From NCBI GenBank assembly GCA_021817045.1, contig JAKAWG010000025.1, forward strand, positions 1 to 56,735: a stretch of DNA of 56,735 nt. The letters run 5' to 3'. Numbering within the stretch: position 1 is the stretch's first letter; each line of letters opens with the position of its first letter. Both the position numbers and the translations under genes were made by a program. This stretch comes from Acidobacteriota bacterium. Its GTDB lineage: Bacteria > Acidobacteriota > Terriglobia > UBA7540. Shown in pieces: positions 24,037 to 32,760 of this stretch. Below the pieces are notes generated by a model. It was not told where the DNA came from, did not search any database, and saw only the letters and a program-made list of their open reading frames with translations.

Positions 24037-24768
24037 TCAAATGAGGAACTCAATAACTAACATCAGAACGACGCCAACCGTCAGAGCAACTCCAATGCTT
24101 CTAGGCGAGGCCTTCCCACAGGCATCCGGCAAGACCTCTGCCCCGATCATCCAGATCATTGCACCTGCCGCCAATCCCAGGCCAAACGGGAGAAGTGGTT
24201 CAAATGCTCCTACTAAGATAAAGGCCGGAACAGCCATCAATGGTTGGGGCAAGCTCGAAAAAACGCTCCAAAGCCCCGCTTTCCATGTTTTCACGCCTCG
24301 TGGAACAAGGACCAGCCCGATAGCCAGCCCTTCCGGAATGTTGTGCAATGCGATGACAAAGCTGATCAGAAAGCCAAAGGACAGGTTCTGCCCGAGCGCA
24401 AGACCGACGGCAACCCCTTCCGGAAAGGAGTGGATCGTCATCACCCCGACCATGACGACTGCTTTCAGCACGTCGGCTTTCGCAAGCTCGCCGACGTCAG
24501 GGGACGCTCGCCTTTCCAGCCACTTTCGGCTGATAGTAATTAAAGCCAGTCCCACAATGATTCCGAAGATTGTGGTCGCTGGGTTGTCTGTCGATCCCTT
24601 ATTGATAAGTTGAAAAGTAGCCGCCAGCAATAGACCGCTGGCAAATGCGCTTGCCAAGCTCATCAGCCGAGTCGGAATGGCCTTCGAGAAAATCAAGGGA
24701 ACGACGCCGAGACCTGTGGCAACTGCCGTCAAAGCAGAGTACAAGATGACTGTTCTGATACTTGCCAT
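24037..24768 (-). CDS. ZIP family metal transporter
   Basis: About 243 residues with eight hydrophobic helices. The two metal-binding helices are visible as IHSFPEGVAVGLALG and ALHNIPEGLAIGL, the HxxPEG signatures of ZIP proteins that import zinc, iron or related divalent metals. The Pro-Glu pairs and both His are intact. ATG 24768 is preferred; the frame is open to a TTG at 24810. It stands alone. Confidence 0.92.
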   Translation of the reverse strand: MASIRTVILYSALTAVATGLGVVPLIFSKAIPTRLMSLASAFASGLLLAATFQLINKGSTDNPATTIFGIIVGLALITISRKWLERRASPDVGELAKADVLKAVVMVGVMTIHSFPEGVAVGLALGQNLSFGFLISFVIALHNIPEGLAIGLVLVPRGVKTWKAGLWSVFSSLPQPLMAVPAFILVGAFEPLLPFGLGLAAGAMIWMIGAEVLPDACGKASPRSIGVALTVGVVLMLVIEFLI

Positions 24769-25042
24769 AACGGCGCCCAACGCCCGATCGAGAGATAAGA
24801 TGGCCCCCAATGAACAAAATCGTTAGGCCACGCCCCCCATGTATTCGGGCGATTTCGAGATTCGACTCGGCCTCGATGCCACAAATGGGTCTCTTCTGGA
24901 GCCCCCAGGTCCGAAATGCCGGGGTCTGATGTGTCGGCCGCTAACGCAATCCCGTCCAGCCATCAAAGCACGCCCGGCGCTCAGAGCTGGCCCTGAGCGA
25001 GGCAAAGAGTCGGGTCCCAAGGATACTGAGGCTGCGTAGGCG

Positions 25043-25774
25043 TCAGACTGTCTTCTCCGGAGAGTCGCAAATAGCCTCGAGAAAGCATTCAGCACAGCGG
25101 GGCTTTCGAGCAAGACAAAATTGCCGGCCAAACAATGTCAGTTGGTAGCTGAACCGGATCCACCGCGTGCGGGGTACTATCCTGAGGAGATCTCGTTCGA
25201 CCTCTTCAGGTGTTCTCCCACAGGAGAGCTTGAGTCGCCTCGTTGCCACGCGGAACACATGGGTATCCACGACAATACCGCTTGCAATGCCATAAGCCGT
25301 GCCCAACACGACGTTCGCGGTCTTGCGCGCAACGCCGGGAAGGGTCAAGAGTTCCTCCATCGTGCGCGGCACCGTGCCGTTGAATTTCTGAACGATTTCT
25401 TTTGACATCGCAACGATATTTCGTGCCTTGGCGCGGAAGAATCCGGTGCAATAGATATCCTGCTCCAGCGCTTCCGCCTCCAAAGCCGCGAATGTCTGTG
25501 CTGTTGGATACTTCCTGAAAAGCTCCGGAGTAACCAGGTTGACGCGCTGGTCGGTGCATTGCGCCGAGAGGATTGTGGCGACGAGAAGCTGGAAGGCATT
25601 GCGATGTTCCAGCACGCAGCGAGCCTCCGGAAAGCTCTGATCGAGCAGGGTGAAGATTTGCTTCATGCGAGCGCGTGAGGTGTAACCGCCCAGCTTCAGA
25701 ATGGCTGCTGTGCGCGAAGTCGTGGTCCTTTCAGGTTGAGTGCTAATCTTTTGAGAACGGTGTCGAGTAGGCAT
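25043..25774 (-). CDS. nth: Endonuclease III
   Basis: 243 residues, a base-excision DNA glycosylase/AP lyase for oxidised pyrimidines. The helix-hairpin-helix and catalytic Lys are in LPGVARKTANVVLG, the catalytic Asp in VVDTHVFRV, and the 4Fe-4S cluster ligands in CLARKPRCAECFLEAIC (C-x6-C-x2-C-x5-C). About 36 extra residues precede the usual start, and Met37 could be the true start. A paralogous fragment lies nearby, and another DNA glycosylase gene lies 60 bases upstream on the same strand. Confidence 0.95.
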   Translation of the reverse strand: MPTRHRSQKISTQPERTTTSRTAAILKLGGYTSRARMKQIFTLLDQSFPEARCVLEHRNAFQLLVATILSAQCTDQRVNLVTPELFRKYPTAQTFAALEAEALEQDIYCTGFFRAKARNIVAMSKEIVQKFNGTVPRTMEELLTLPGVARKTANVVLGTAYGIASGIVVDTHVFRVATRRLKLSCGRTPEEVERDLLRIVPRTRWIRFSYQLTLFGRQFCLARKPRCAECFLEAICDSPEKTV

Positions 25775-25834
25775 CTTAATCAGCGCTCCGAAGAAGGGAT
25801 CTTCGTGAAATTGCTGCCGCCGCCATCATAACGA

Positions 25835-26560
25835 TCAATTCAGCCGGATCGTGCCTGCATCCAAGTGATCTCTCGCTTTCCGTAGCACGTGCTGGAACAT
25901 TGCTGGAGTTAATCTGCCCGTCTGAGTATTATGCTGGCTCGGATGATAGGAGCAGAGGAGCCGCGGCAAGGGAGCGGGCAGCTCGTACGTTGCCCCATGA
26001 TGGAACGGCATCTCAGACCGGGGCGGCAGCGCAGCCTGCGCACGCGCAATCCGGAGATATGCGTCAAAGGCAACCCTGCCCAAGGCCAGCACGACCTTGA
26101 CTTCCTTCAGCAGTTCCAGCTCCCTCTGAAGAAAAGGAAGGCAGCGCCGAATTTCCTCGGGAGTCGGTTTATTCTGCGGAGGAGCCCAGCGGACGGCCGC
26201 CGTAATGTAGCAGTTCCTCAATTTCAACCCGTCATTGCGGTTCGAAGAAGTCGGCTGATTGGCGAAGCCGGCTTCATAAAGGCCGCGAAAGAGAAAGTCG
26301 CCGGAACGGTCGCCGGTAAACATCCTCCCCGTTCGGTTCCCGCCGTGAGCCGCCGGCGCCAATCCAACAACCAGAAGCTCGGCTTGCGGGTCGCCGAAAC
26401 TGAGCACAGCCTTTCCCCAATATTCCTGCTCTCGGTACATGGCGCGCTTCACACACGCCACGCTTTGGCAATATCGGATGAGCCGCGGACACGCCTTTGA
26501 TTTCAGAATCTCTTCTTGTAGTTCCCTCAACGCTTGTGCCCGCCGAACTGCTTCGGTCAT
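25835..26560 (-). CDS. Uracil-DNA glycosylase, family 5 (UDGb) type
   Basis: 241 residues. Motif 1 GLAPAAHGGNRTGRMFTGDRSG and motif 2 CSYHPSQHNTQTGRLT are those of family 5 UDGs, which remove uracil and some other deaminated or damaged bases; the N-terminal cysteines (CPRLIRYCQSVAC, then the later Cys in RNCYI) fit a 4Fe-4S cluster. It pairs with nth, forming a base-excision-repair pair. Confidence 0.92.
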   Translation of the reverse strand: MTEAVRRAQALRELQEEILKSKACPRLIRYCQSVACVKRAMYREQEYWGKAVLSFGDPQAELLVVGLAPAAHGGNRTGRMFTGDRSGDFLFRGLYEAGFANQPTSSNRNDGLKLRNCYITAAVRWAPPQNKPTPEEIRRCLPFLQRELELLKEVKVVLALGRVAFDAYLRIARAQAALPPRSEMPFHHGATYELPAPLPRLLCSYHPSQHNTQTGRLTPAMFQHVLRKARDHLDAGTIRLN

Positions 26561-26690
26561 TTTCGATTAAGGGCGGGTCCGCAAGCTACACCACCCGCTA
26601 GGCGTTCTGGTTTGTCCGGGCGGTTCCTCTGCCCTGGCTTAGACGTCGGCTCTCTCAACCGGGAAGTCAACAATCCGCCCCGAAACACGC

Positions 26691-27143
26691 TTAATTCGCA
26701 ACCGCACGAAGCAGGTCTGTCAGCCCATTCAATGGCCCGACCACTGACTCGGGGATGTCGTGTCGATGCTTCAGGTATTCCGGCGCGTTATAGCTTAGCC
26801 AGACCTTCCCGGCTTCATCCTCCCAAACCAGAGCCTTCGAAGGCAGATCAATGGCCAGCGTCGGAGCAGCAATCATCATTGGCGTCCCGGTCGAGGGATT
26901 GCCGAACAGCAGCACTTGAGTGGGGCGCATCTTCAGGCCCACTTCCGCAGCGGCTTTGGAATGGTCAATCCGGGCGAAAACCCGCAGGCCCCGTTCCTTT
27001 AGCGCGGATTCCAGCCGGGCCACCGTTTCCTCCACGGGCCGGCTGCATTCCAGGTGAATCAAACCGCGGGTCTGCTCAGTAGCTGAAAGCATTAGATATT
27101 TTTGTCCTCTGAACTCTGCTGCCTGCCGCGCGCCTGCGCTCAT
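26691..27143 (-). CDS. DUF302 family protein
   Basis: 150 residues. [23 protein letters not shown], then [19 protein letters not shown] and [17 protein letters not shown] define DUF302, a small alpha/beta fold of unknown biochemical role. The start overlaps the araA stop (ATGA), so translation is likely coupled; Met18 at 27092 is closer to the usual family start. It is the last gene of the pentose isomerase run. Confidence 0.85.
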   Translation of the reverse strand: MSAGARQAAEFRGQKYLMLSATEQTRGLIHLECSRPVEETVARLESALKERGLRVFARIDHSKAAAEVGLKMRPTQVLLFGNPSTGTPMMIAAPTLAIDLPSKALVWEDEAGKVWLSYNAPEYLKHRHDIPESVVGPLNGLTDLLRAVAN

Positions 27144-28639
27144 CTCGCACTCAGGAAGTAATAGACGTCATTCCATCTCAACTTATTCCTGAAGTCCTCA
27201 AGGCGCGTCCGGTCGTCGATCCGCAGGAATTCGATACCCGCCATCTCAGCGAAATCCGCCAAGTGGTCCACAGTCAATGCCTGACAGAAGCTCGTGTGAT
27301 GCGAACCGCCCGCATAAATCCAGGCCGTAGCGGCAGTCTGAAGATCGGGCTTGGGCAACCACACTGCTCGCGCAACCGGGAGCGTGGGAAGTGGCTCATC
27401 GGGTGGGACAACGTCCACTTCGTTTACGACCATGCGAAATCGGTTGCCGAGGTCCACCAAGCAGGCATTTACGGCAGGCCCGCTGCGCGCGTTGAACACT
27501 AACCGCACCGGATCAGCTTTGCCACCAATCGAAAGCGGGTGGATCTCAAGAGAAGGTCTGCTCTCCGCAATCGAGGGGCAGACCTCGAGCATATGCGCCC
27601 CAAGCACTTTCGAAGGCTGGCCGAAGTCATAGGTATAGTCCTCCATAAACGATGTCCCGCCCTGAAGACCCACGCTCATCACCTTCATCGCCCTTACCAA
27701 ACCGGCCGTCTTCCAGTCGCCTTCGGCGCCGAACCCGTATCCCTTTGCCATCAGCCTCTGCACGGCGACACCTGGTAGTTGAGCCAGCCCGTGAAGGTCT
27801 TCAAAGGTATCGGTAAAAGCCTCGAAGCCGCCTTCTTTGAGAAACGCCGTGAGCCCGAGCTCGATCTTTGCGGCCTCTCGAAGCGCCGGGCGGCTGGCGC
27901 CGTTTCGACGGAGCGGCGCCGCCACTTCATAACCTTCGTCATACTCGGCAACCAACTCGTCAATCTCCTGCTCGGCGATTTGCCCGACGCGATCTGCGAG
28001 ATCGCCGACCCCATAGCTTGCAACCGAATAGCCGAGGCGGACCTGCGCTTCCACTTTATCGCCTTCGGTTACTGCCACGCTGCGCATATTGTCACCGAAA
28101 CGTGCGATCTTCAGACTTTGGGCGTCATGCCAGGCAGCGGCGGCGCGCACCCAGGCCGCCAGTTGCTTCAGAACGTGGTCGTCCCGCCAGAAGCCGGCGA
28201 TTACCTTCCTGTTGAGACCCATGCGTGCGCCAACAAATCCGAACTCACGGTCCCCGTGCGCGGACTGGTTCAGATTCATGAAATTCATATCGATGCTGGC
28301 CCAAGGCAGGTTGCGGTTGTACTGGGTGTGAAGATGGGCGAGCGGCTTGCGCAGGGTGTTCAGACCGGCTATCCACATCCGCGCCGGAGAAAACGTATGC
28401 ATCCAGGCGATCATCCCGATACATCGGCCGTCACGAGTCGCCTCAGCGCAGAGGTTGGTAATAGCGTCCGCCGAGGTCATCACCGGCTTCGGCACAATCT
28501 TCACCGGAATCTCCGGCGGCTGGGATAGTGCGTGTGCGATCTCCTCTGCATGCTCTCGTACCATCAGCAGGGCCTTTTCTCCGTAAAGGTCCTGGCTTCC
28601 GGGAACGAACCATAACTCGAGTTGGGAAAGGTCTCGCAT
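27140..28639 (-). CDS. araA: L-arabinose isomerase
   Basis: 499 residues, the full family length. It converts L-arabinose to L-ribulose, needing Mn. Recognisable blocks are [13 protein letters not shown] at the N-terminus, [23 protein letters not shown] and the catalytic glutamates in [11 protein letters not shown] and FMEDYTYDF, with His ligands in [11 protein letters not shown] and the GGSHHTSF block. It lies 70 bases after xylA on the same strand. No ribulokinase or transporter is present. Confidence 0.95.
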   Translation of the reverse strand: MRDLSQLELWFVPGSQDLYGEKALLMVREHAEEIAHALSQPPEIPVKIVPKPVMTSADAITNLCAEATRDGRCIGMIAWMHTFSPARMWIAGLNTLRKPLAHLHTQYNRNLPWASIDMNFMNLNQSAHGDREFGFVGARMGLNRKVIAGFWRDDHVLKQLAAWVRAAAAWHDAQSLKIARFGDNMRSVAVTEGDKVEAQVRLGYSVASYGVGDLADRVGQIAEQEIDELVAEYDEGYEVAAPLRRNGASRPALREAAKIELGLTAFLKEGGFEAFTDTFEDLHGLAQLPGVAVQRLMAKGYGFGAEGDWKTAGLVRAMKVMSVGLQGGTSFMEDYTYDFGQPSKVLGAHMLEVCPSIAESRPSLEIHPLSIGGKADPVRLVFNARSGPAVNACLVDLGNRFRMVVNEVDVVPPDEPLPTLPVARAVWLPKPDLQTAATAWIYAGGSHHTSFCQALTVDHLADFAEMAGIEFLRIDDRTRLEDFRNKLRWNDVYYFLSAR

Positions 28640-28712
28640 AACTCAATGCCATCCCCGCGATTGACGCGCGCCTGACTGTCGGTTATCCGTGGTCTTCGTC
28701 CCGCGCTGTCCC

Positions 28713-29963
28713 TCACGAGTTCAACGGCCCAACCGTTCTGCCGCGGTGCGCGCCGAGCAGAATCTGCACGAGGCGGTGCCCGATGACTTCATGTAAAGTC
28801 CAGAGTTCTTTGTTCGCCTCGAATATCCTATCGGCATCCTCCGAGCCGGCCAACCCGGCTCCTGCTTCGAGCGCCTTGGTCGCTTCATTGATGACCGGAT
28901 CGGAAATCGCCTCCCCCGCAATTTCCCAGAGTGTGATGAAGCGGTCTACCGCCGAAGGGAAGCTTACCCGGAACACGCCATAGTTGCTCGTCGTGCGGGG
29001 TGGCTTGTAGTCCAGATTGAAGGGCCCCTGATAGCCGTGCGCCCGGAGCAGGATCAGGACATTGAGCCAGTCGAGCGGATTGACCAAGCCGATGCCGATG
29101 TCAACGTCATGCTTGAGCCGGTACCCGTCGTTGATGTCAAAATGCCAAAGTTTTCCCGCCACGAGCGCCCGTGCCAGGGCCGCCCGCGGTGCGCCTCCCC
29201 ACATGAGCTCATGAAGATATTCCGGGTTGACCCCGACCATCTCCGGGTGGGTCAGGAGGCCGGAGCTGATGAATCCCAGCATCGCGTCTGTCGTAGGGAG
29301 AAGCAGTTCGGCCTGCGGCTCGAACGGCTTCGCCTCGAGACAGTGACGTAAGGTCGAAGCTGCCGATGCTCGCGAAACCGCCAGGTCTTTCTCGCAGGCG
29401 GCATTGATCTCCTCGGCATACCGCTTCAGCATCCGGGTCTCATCCACGACGCCCTGAAGTTGATAACCCAGCGTGCCGGGCCAATAGACAACGAACTGCG
29501 CTCCCAACTTATGCCCAATCTCGACGACATTCTCGAGCCGTCGTCTGGCGTAAGCACGCACTTCCGCCTGCTCTCCAGCAGGTCCGCCGGCCCAGACGCC
29601 ATGATGGAAAGTCTCGCCGGTGACCATGGAACACTGAACGCCGTTCCGCTCTAGCGCCGCTACGAGCCCATCGAGAATTTCCGCCTGCCGATCACTCATC
29701 AAGTGATTCGTAGGAATGATATCCGTGTCGTGAGTGCACCACCAGCCGATTCCGATTTCCGCCAGACGCTCGATGACTTCGGCTGGCTCAACTGCAGTGC
29801 GGGTGGGAGCGTGGAATAGCGCCTGCCCTTGGTAGGCAGCGGCCCACTGCGGCCCGCTGATAAAGTACCTTCGGCGCACCTCGGATGAATAACTGCCACC
29901 GCAGGCGGACATGAGCCGATCCACCAACGCTCGCTGATCTTTTTCCGGAATGGTAGTAGACAT
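28713..29963 (-). CDS. xylA: Xylose isomerase
   Basis: About 416 residues. It interconverts D-xylose and D-xylulose. The start of the barrel is seen at WWCTHDTDIIPTN (catalytic His and Asp), with VVYWPGTLGYQ, later VGVNPEYLHELMWG, KLWHFDINDGYRLKHDVDIG and FNLDYKPPRTTSNYGVF carrying metal ligands. The phrases differ from the E. coli enzyme and resemble the more divergent xylose isomerases of actinobacteria and acidobacteria. ATG 29963 follows GGAGG closely; the frame is open to 30020. Confidence 0.88.
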   Translation of the reverse strand: MSTTIPEKDQRALVDRLMSACGGSYSSEVRRRYFISGPQWAAAYQGQALFHAPTRTAVEPAEVIERLAEIGIGWWCTHDTDIIPTNHLMSDRQAEILDGLVAALERNGVQCSMVTGETFHHGVWAGGPAGEQAEVRAYARRRLENVVEIGHKLGAQFVVYWPGTLGYQLQGVVDETRMLKRYAEEINAACEKDLAVSRASAASTLRHCLEAKPFEPQAELLLPTTDAMLGFISSGLLTHPEMVGVNPEYLHELMWGGAPRAALARALVAGKLWHFDINDGYRLKHDVDIGIGLVNPLDWLNVLILLRAHGYQGPFNLDYKPPRTTSNYGVFRVSFPSAVDRFITLWEIAGEAISDPVINEATKALEAGAGLAGSEDADRIFEANKELWTLHEVIGHRLVQILLGAHRGRTVGPLNS

Positions 29964-30393
29964 CATGCCTCCGCGACTGGTGGAGTTTTTCGCCAGGGCA
30001 GTACCTTCAGGCTTGCTCACCTCACGATTTCACCCATTGCAGCGACACTGCCACTGAAAATCCTCCAGGGTCCCATTTCCCCTGTTTCTCTGATAAGCCG
30101 TCCGGGAGGATGCAGCAATGACTAAAGTCGGCTTCGCTCCAGAATTAAGTAGCATTGAGCTCGTGTCCCAAACCCTACCCGCGTCATTTGGGAGATCCTC
30201 TCGGCACCGGCTGCCCCGATAGAATAAACTGGTTTCGTTTTGGTAAAAGGCACAAATTGCGCATGCGTGGTATGCCAGCTCGGGCCGAGCGCAGATGTTG
30301 CCGCATCGAACAAATACGGTACCGGTCAGCCGGCCGCTCGTGGGCATGGCTGGCAGTATTGTTGCGAATCTTGTCGCAGGAAGAGTTTCGAGG
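29964..30393. other. Intergenic region upstream of xylA
   Basis: About 430 bases between the divergent xylA and the small gene at 30394. A long minus-strand open frame covers part of it but has no recognisable protein. A promoter for xylA is expected here; I could not place one. Confidence 0.35.
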
Positions 30394-30681
30394 ATGGCAG
30401 TAGACGTTCTTGATAACAGCATTGTGCCGCCAGATGACAGGCGTGCGGTTGAAGAAGCCGTCACTGCACCTGTCGGCGAACAGCCGGGTGCGTGGAAAGT
30501 CTGGCTGTCGCAAACAATGGACAAGTCTGGCTTTTCGATTCGAATCGACGGCCCGAATGGCGCCGAGCTCGCATATCGATTCCTGAAGCCGTATGAACGT
30601 TCGCCGGAGTTTGTACGGGCCACGATTCGGGCCGGGCTTCGCCGCCTAAACAGTGGCTCGGGTTCCGGGCCCCACGTTTGA
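30394..30681 (+). CDS. Hypothetical small protein
   Basis: About 95 residues: a short N-terminal MAVDVLDNSIVPPDDRRA, an amphipathic middle and SGFSIRIDGPNGAELAYRF strands, ending in a Gly/Ser tail. No family recognised. The start at 30394 is supported by a purine-rich GAGG stretch, although the frame is open to 30295. A minus-strand open frame covers the same DNA; the plus-strand reading looks more protein-like. Confidence 0.45.
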   Translation: MAVDVLDNSIVPPDDRRAVEEAVTAPVGEQPGAWKVWLSQTMDKSGFSIRIDGPNGAELAYRFLKPYERSPEFVRATIRAGLRRLNSGSGSGPHV

Positions 30682-30986
30682 AGAGGCTGGACCACGCCCA
30701 AGCCTGGCTGCGCGTGCCGTGCGGGCCTCGCACCTGCGACGTAGCTTCCCGTGCGCAGGTGAAGAGTCCAGTTGATAGCGGTGGCACGGCTCCGTCAGGG
30801 GGCTCAGCTGACTTCCGAGTTTCTGGAGTAACAGATCACGGCGACAGGATCTATCTCTGAGAAGATCAGTTGTTCGAAGCTCAGTTCCGTAACCAAGGCC
30901 GGGTTGGACCGGGGGTACAAAGGCTTTATTGATGTATTGATGTGCCGCTGGTTGTAAAGCAAAAAGACCGTGGTTAGCATAGCCCT
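30682..30986. other. Intergenic region before the iron-sulfur subunit gene
   Basis: About 300 bases with no supported gene. The stretch 30930-30980 is AT-richer than its surroundings and may hold the promoter of the next gene. Confidence 0.35.
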
Positions 30987-31736
30987 ATGGCCGACGTAAC
31001 GTTTCGGATATGGCGTGGCGATGCTCAGCGGGCCGGGTTTCAGGATTATCGGTCTGAGGTTACGTCCGGCATGGTGGTGCTCGACGTCGTCCTCGAAATC
31101 CAGCAGGCCCAGGCTAACGACCTGGCTGTGCGCTGGAACTGCAAGGCGGGAAAGTGCGGTTCCTGCTCCGCGGAAATCAACGGTATGCCCAAGCTGATGT
31201 GCATGACGCGGCTGAGCTCGTTGCCGCTCAACAAGCCTGTCCTGGTCGAGCCGATGCGGGCCTTCCCTCTCATTAAAGACCTTGTTACCGATGTTTCCTG
31301 GAACTTCCAGGTAAAAAAAGACATCAAGCCTTTCAGACCGCGCAAGCCAGACTTGCCGGACGGTGCATGGCGCATGGCGCAGGCGGACGTGGACCGTGTA
31401 CAGGAATTCCGCAAATGCATCGAATGCTATCTCTGCCAGGATGTTTGCCATGTTCTGCGCAATCATCATCTTTATGACCGCTACGCCGGTCCTCGGTACT
31501 TCGTTCACGATGCGGCGCTCGAGATGCATCCGCTTGACGATCAAAATCGCATTCGGAATATTCGTAATCAACAAGGGATCGGCTACTGCAACATTACGAA
31601 ATGCTGCACGAAGGTCTGCCCAGCTGGTATTCAGATTACCGACAATGCCATTATTCCCCTCAAAGAACGGCTGGTGGACGAATTCTACGACCCCCTGACG
31701 AAACTGTTCCGGATTTTCCGGTCCGCCGGCTTTTAG
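30987..31736 (+). CDS. Succinate dehydrogenase / fumarate reductase iron-sulfur subunit-like protein
   Basis: 249 residues. The N-terminal 2Fe-2S ferredoxin domain shows WNCKAGKCGSCSAEINGMPKLMC, and the C-terminal domain has CIECYLCQDVC and CNITKCCTKVCPAG for 4Fe-4S and 3Fe-4S clusters. It should carry electrons between a flavoprotein and a membrane anchor, but neither partner gene is present beside it. It faces away from the nuoG-nuoI pair. Confidence 0.9.
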   Translation: MADVTFRIWRGDAQRAGFQDYRSEVTSGMVVLDVVLEIQQAQANDLAVRWNCKAGKCGSCSAEINGMPKLMCMTRLSSLPLNKPVLVEPMRAFPLIKDLVTDVSWNFQVKKDIKPFRPRKPDLPDGAWRMAQADVDRVQEFRKCIECYLCQDVCHVLRNHHLYDRYAGPRYFVHDAALEMHPLDDQNRIRNIRNQQGIGYCNITKCCTKVCPAGIQITDNAIIPLKERLVDEFYDPLTKLFRIFRSAGF

Positions 31737-32054
31737 TGTTGGTTTGATTTTTATATCGTTTCGCCGACCTCATGGTAAAGTGCCTAGCCTCTCTTCGGGA
31801 TCGGCTGGTAGCACCAATACCTCGACAGTGAGCGGGAGGCTGGTAATCGGACGACGAAGGGCCGACAGGAGCGCCAGGAGGCCGAATGAGTTTGCCGCTT
31901 ATCAGCGCGAAGCTACGGCTTCGCCATTGATCTTATTCCGATCACGCGGTCGCTGGATGAATTTGACAGAGAGGGGGGCAATGATAGGGCACTGCAGGGA
32001 AGGATCTGTCAAACGGACCTACGAAGCCGGCCGTCTTTCACTATCTATCTGGTC
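31737..32054. other. Space between the FrdB-like gene and nuoI
   Basis: The 318 bases hold a plus-strand open frame with a biased Ser/Arg composition and no ribosome site, which I do not call. The two neighbouring genes converge here, so a terminator is expected; no clear hairpin was found. Confidence 0.35.
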
Positions 32055-32570
32055 TTAGGGCAGAGTACCACAAAGGTCAGTGGGCGGATCCTCGCGCTCC
32101 GACTGCCCTTTATCTTTACCGCCAATCTGGACGCCCGCCATGCGCCAGAAATTATAGCCGGGGTACTTGCCCGGCCCGCTGATCAGCAGGTCTTCCTTCT
32201 CGTAGACGAGCTTCTGACGGTCGTATTCACACATTTCAAAATCCGGGGTAAGTTGGATCGCGTAAGTCGGGCATGCCTCCTCGCAGAACCCACAAAAAAT
32301 GCAACGCGAGAAATTGATCCTGAAGAATTCCGGATAGCGCCGACCGGTTTCGTCTTCCGTCGCCTGCAGCGCGATGCAATCCACGGGACACACGGCCGCG
32401 CAGAGGTAACAGGCAACGCAGCGCTCACCTCCATCCGGATCGCGCGACAGGATGATTCTGTGGCGGGAGCGAGGTGCCATGTAGGGCTTTTCCTCCGGGT
32501 ACTGGATTGTTACCCGCTTCCGAGAGATGTGCAGAAACACATTCCAAAGCGTTCTGAGGATGCTCAGCAT
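32055..32570 (-). CDS. nuoI: NADH-quinone oxidoreductase subunit I (E. coli type)
   Basis: 171 residues. Two 4Fe-4S motifs are intact ([15 protein letters not shown] and [12 protein letters not shown]), passing electrons inside complex I towards quinone. [25 protein letters not shown] and [17 protein letters not shown] are nearly identical to the enterobacterial subunit. It lies 190 bases behind nuoG on the same strand; nuoH, which normally separates them, is missing. Confidence 0.93.
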   Translation of the reverse strand: MLSILRTLWNVFLHISRKRVTIQYPEEKPYMAPRSRHRIILSRDPDGGERCVACYLCAAVCPVDCIALQATEDETGRRYPEFFRINFSRCIFCGFCEEACPTYAIQLTPDFEMCEYDRQKLVYEKEDLLISGPGKYPGYNFWRMAGVQIGGKDKGQSEREDPPTDLCGTLP

Positions 32571-32760
32571 AAGTTCGCCCTTGTCATCCCTCGCAGTGCC
32601 GAGATATGGCTAGCCGACGAGGTCGATTCACCGCTAGCCGCGTAAACCCGCCCGGCATCTTCTCACGGCGGGAGCACTGCCTGGTCGCTCGCTCCCTGAT
32701 TCCAAGTAACGCCAGTTGAAGCGACACACACGTCCGACTAACATCCGCGTATTCCGCCAC

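Noticed and set aside
30030..30701. 223-codon minus-strand open frame
   Set aside because: Composition is biased, no family is recognised, and the plus-strand reading of the same region looks more protein-like.
31744..32058. 104-codon plus-strand open frame between frdB-like and nuoI genes
   Set aside because: Ser/Arg-rich, no ribosome site and no motif.
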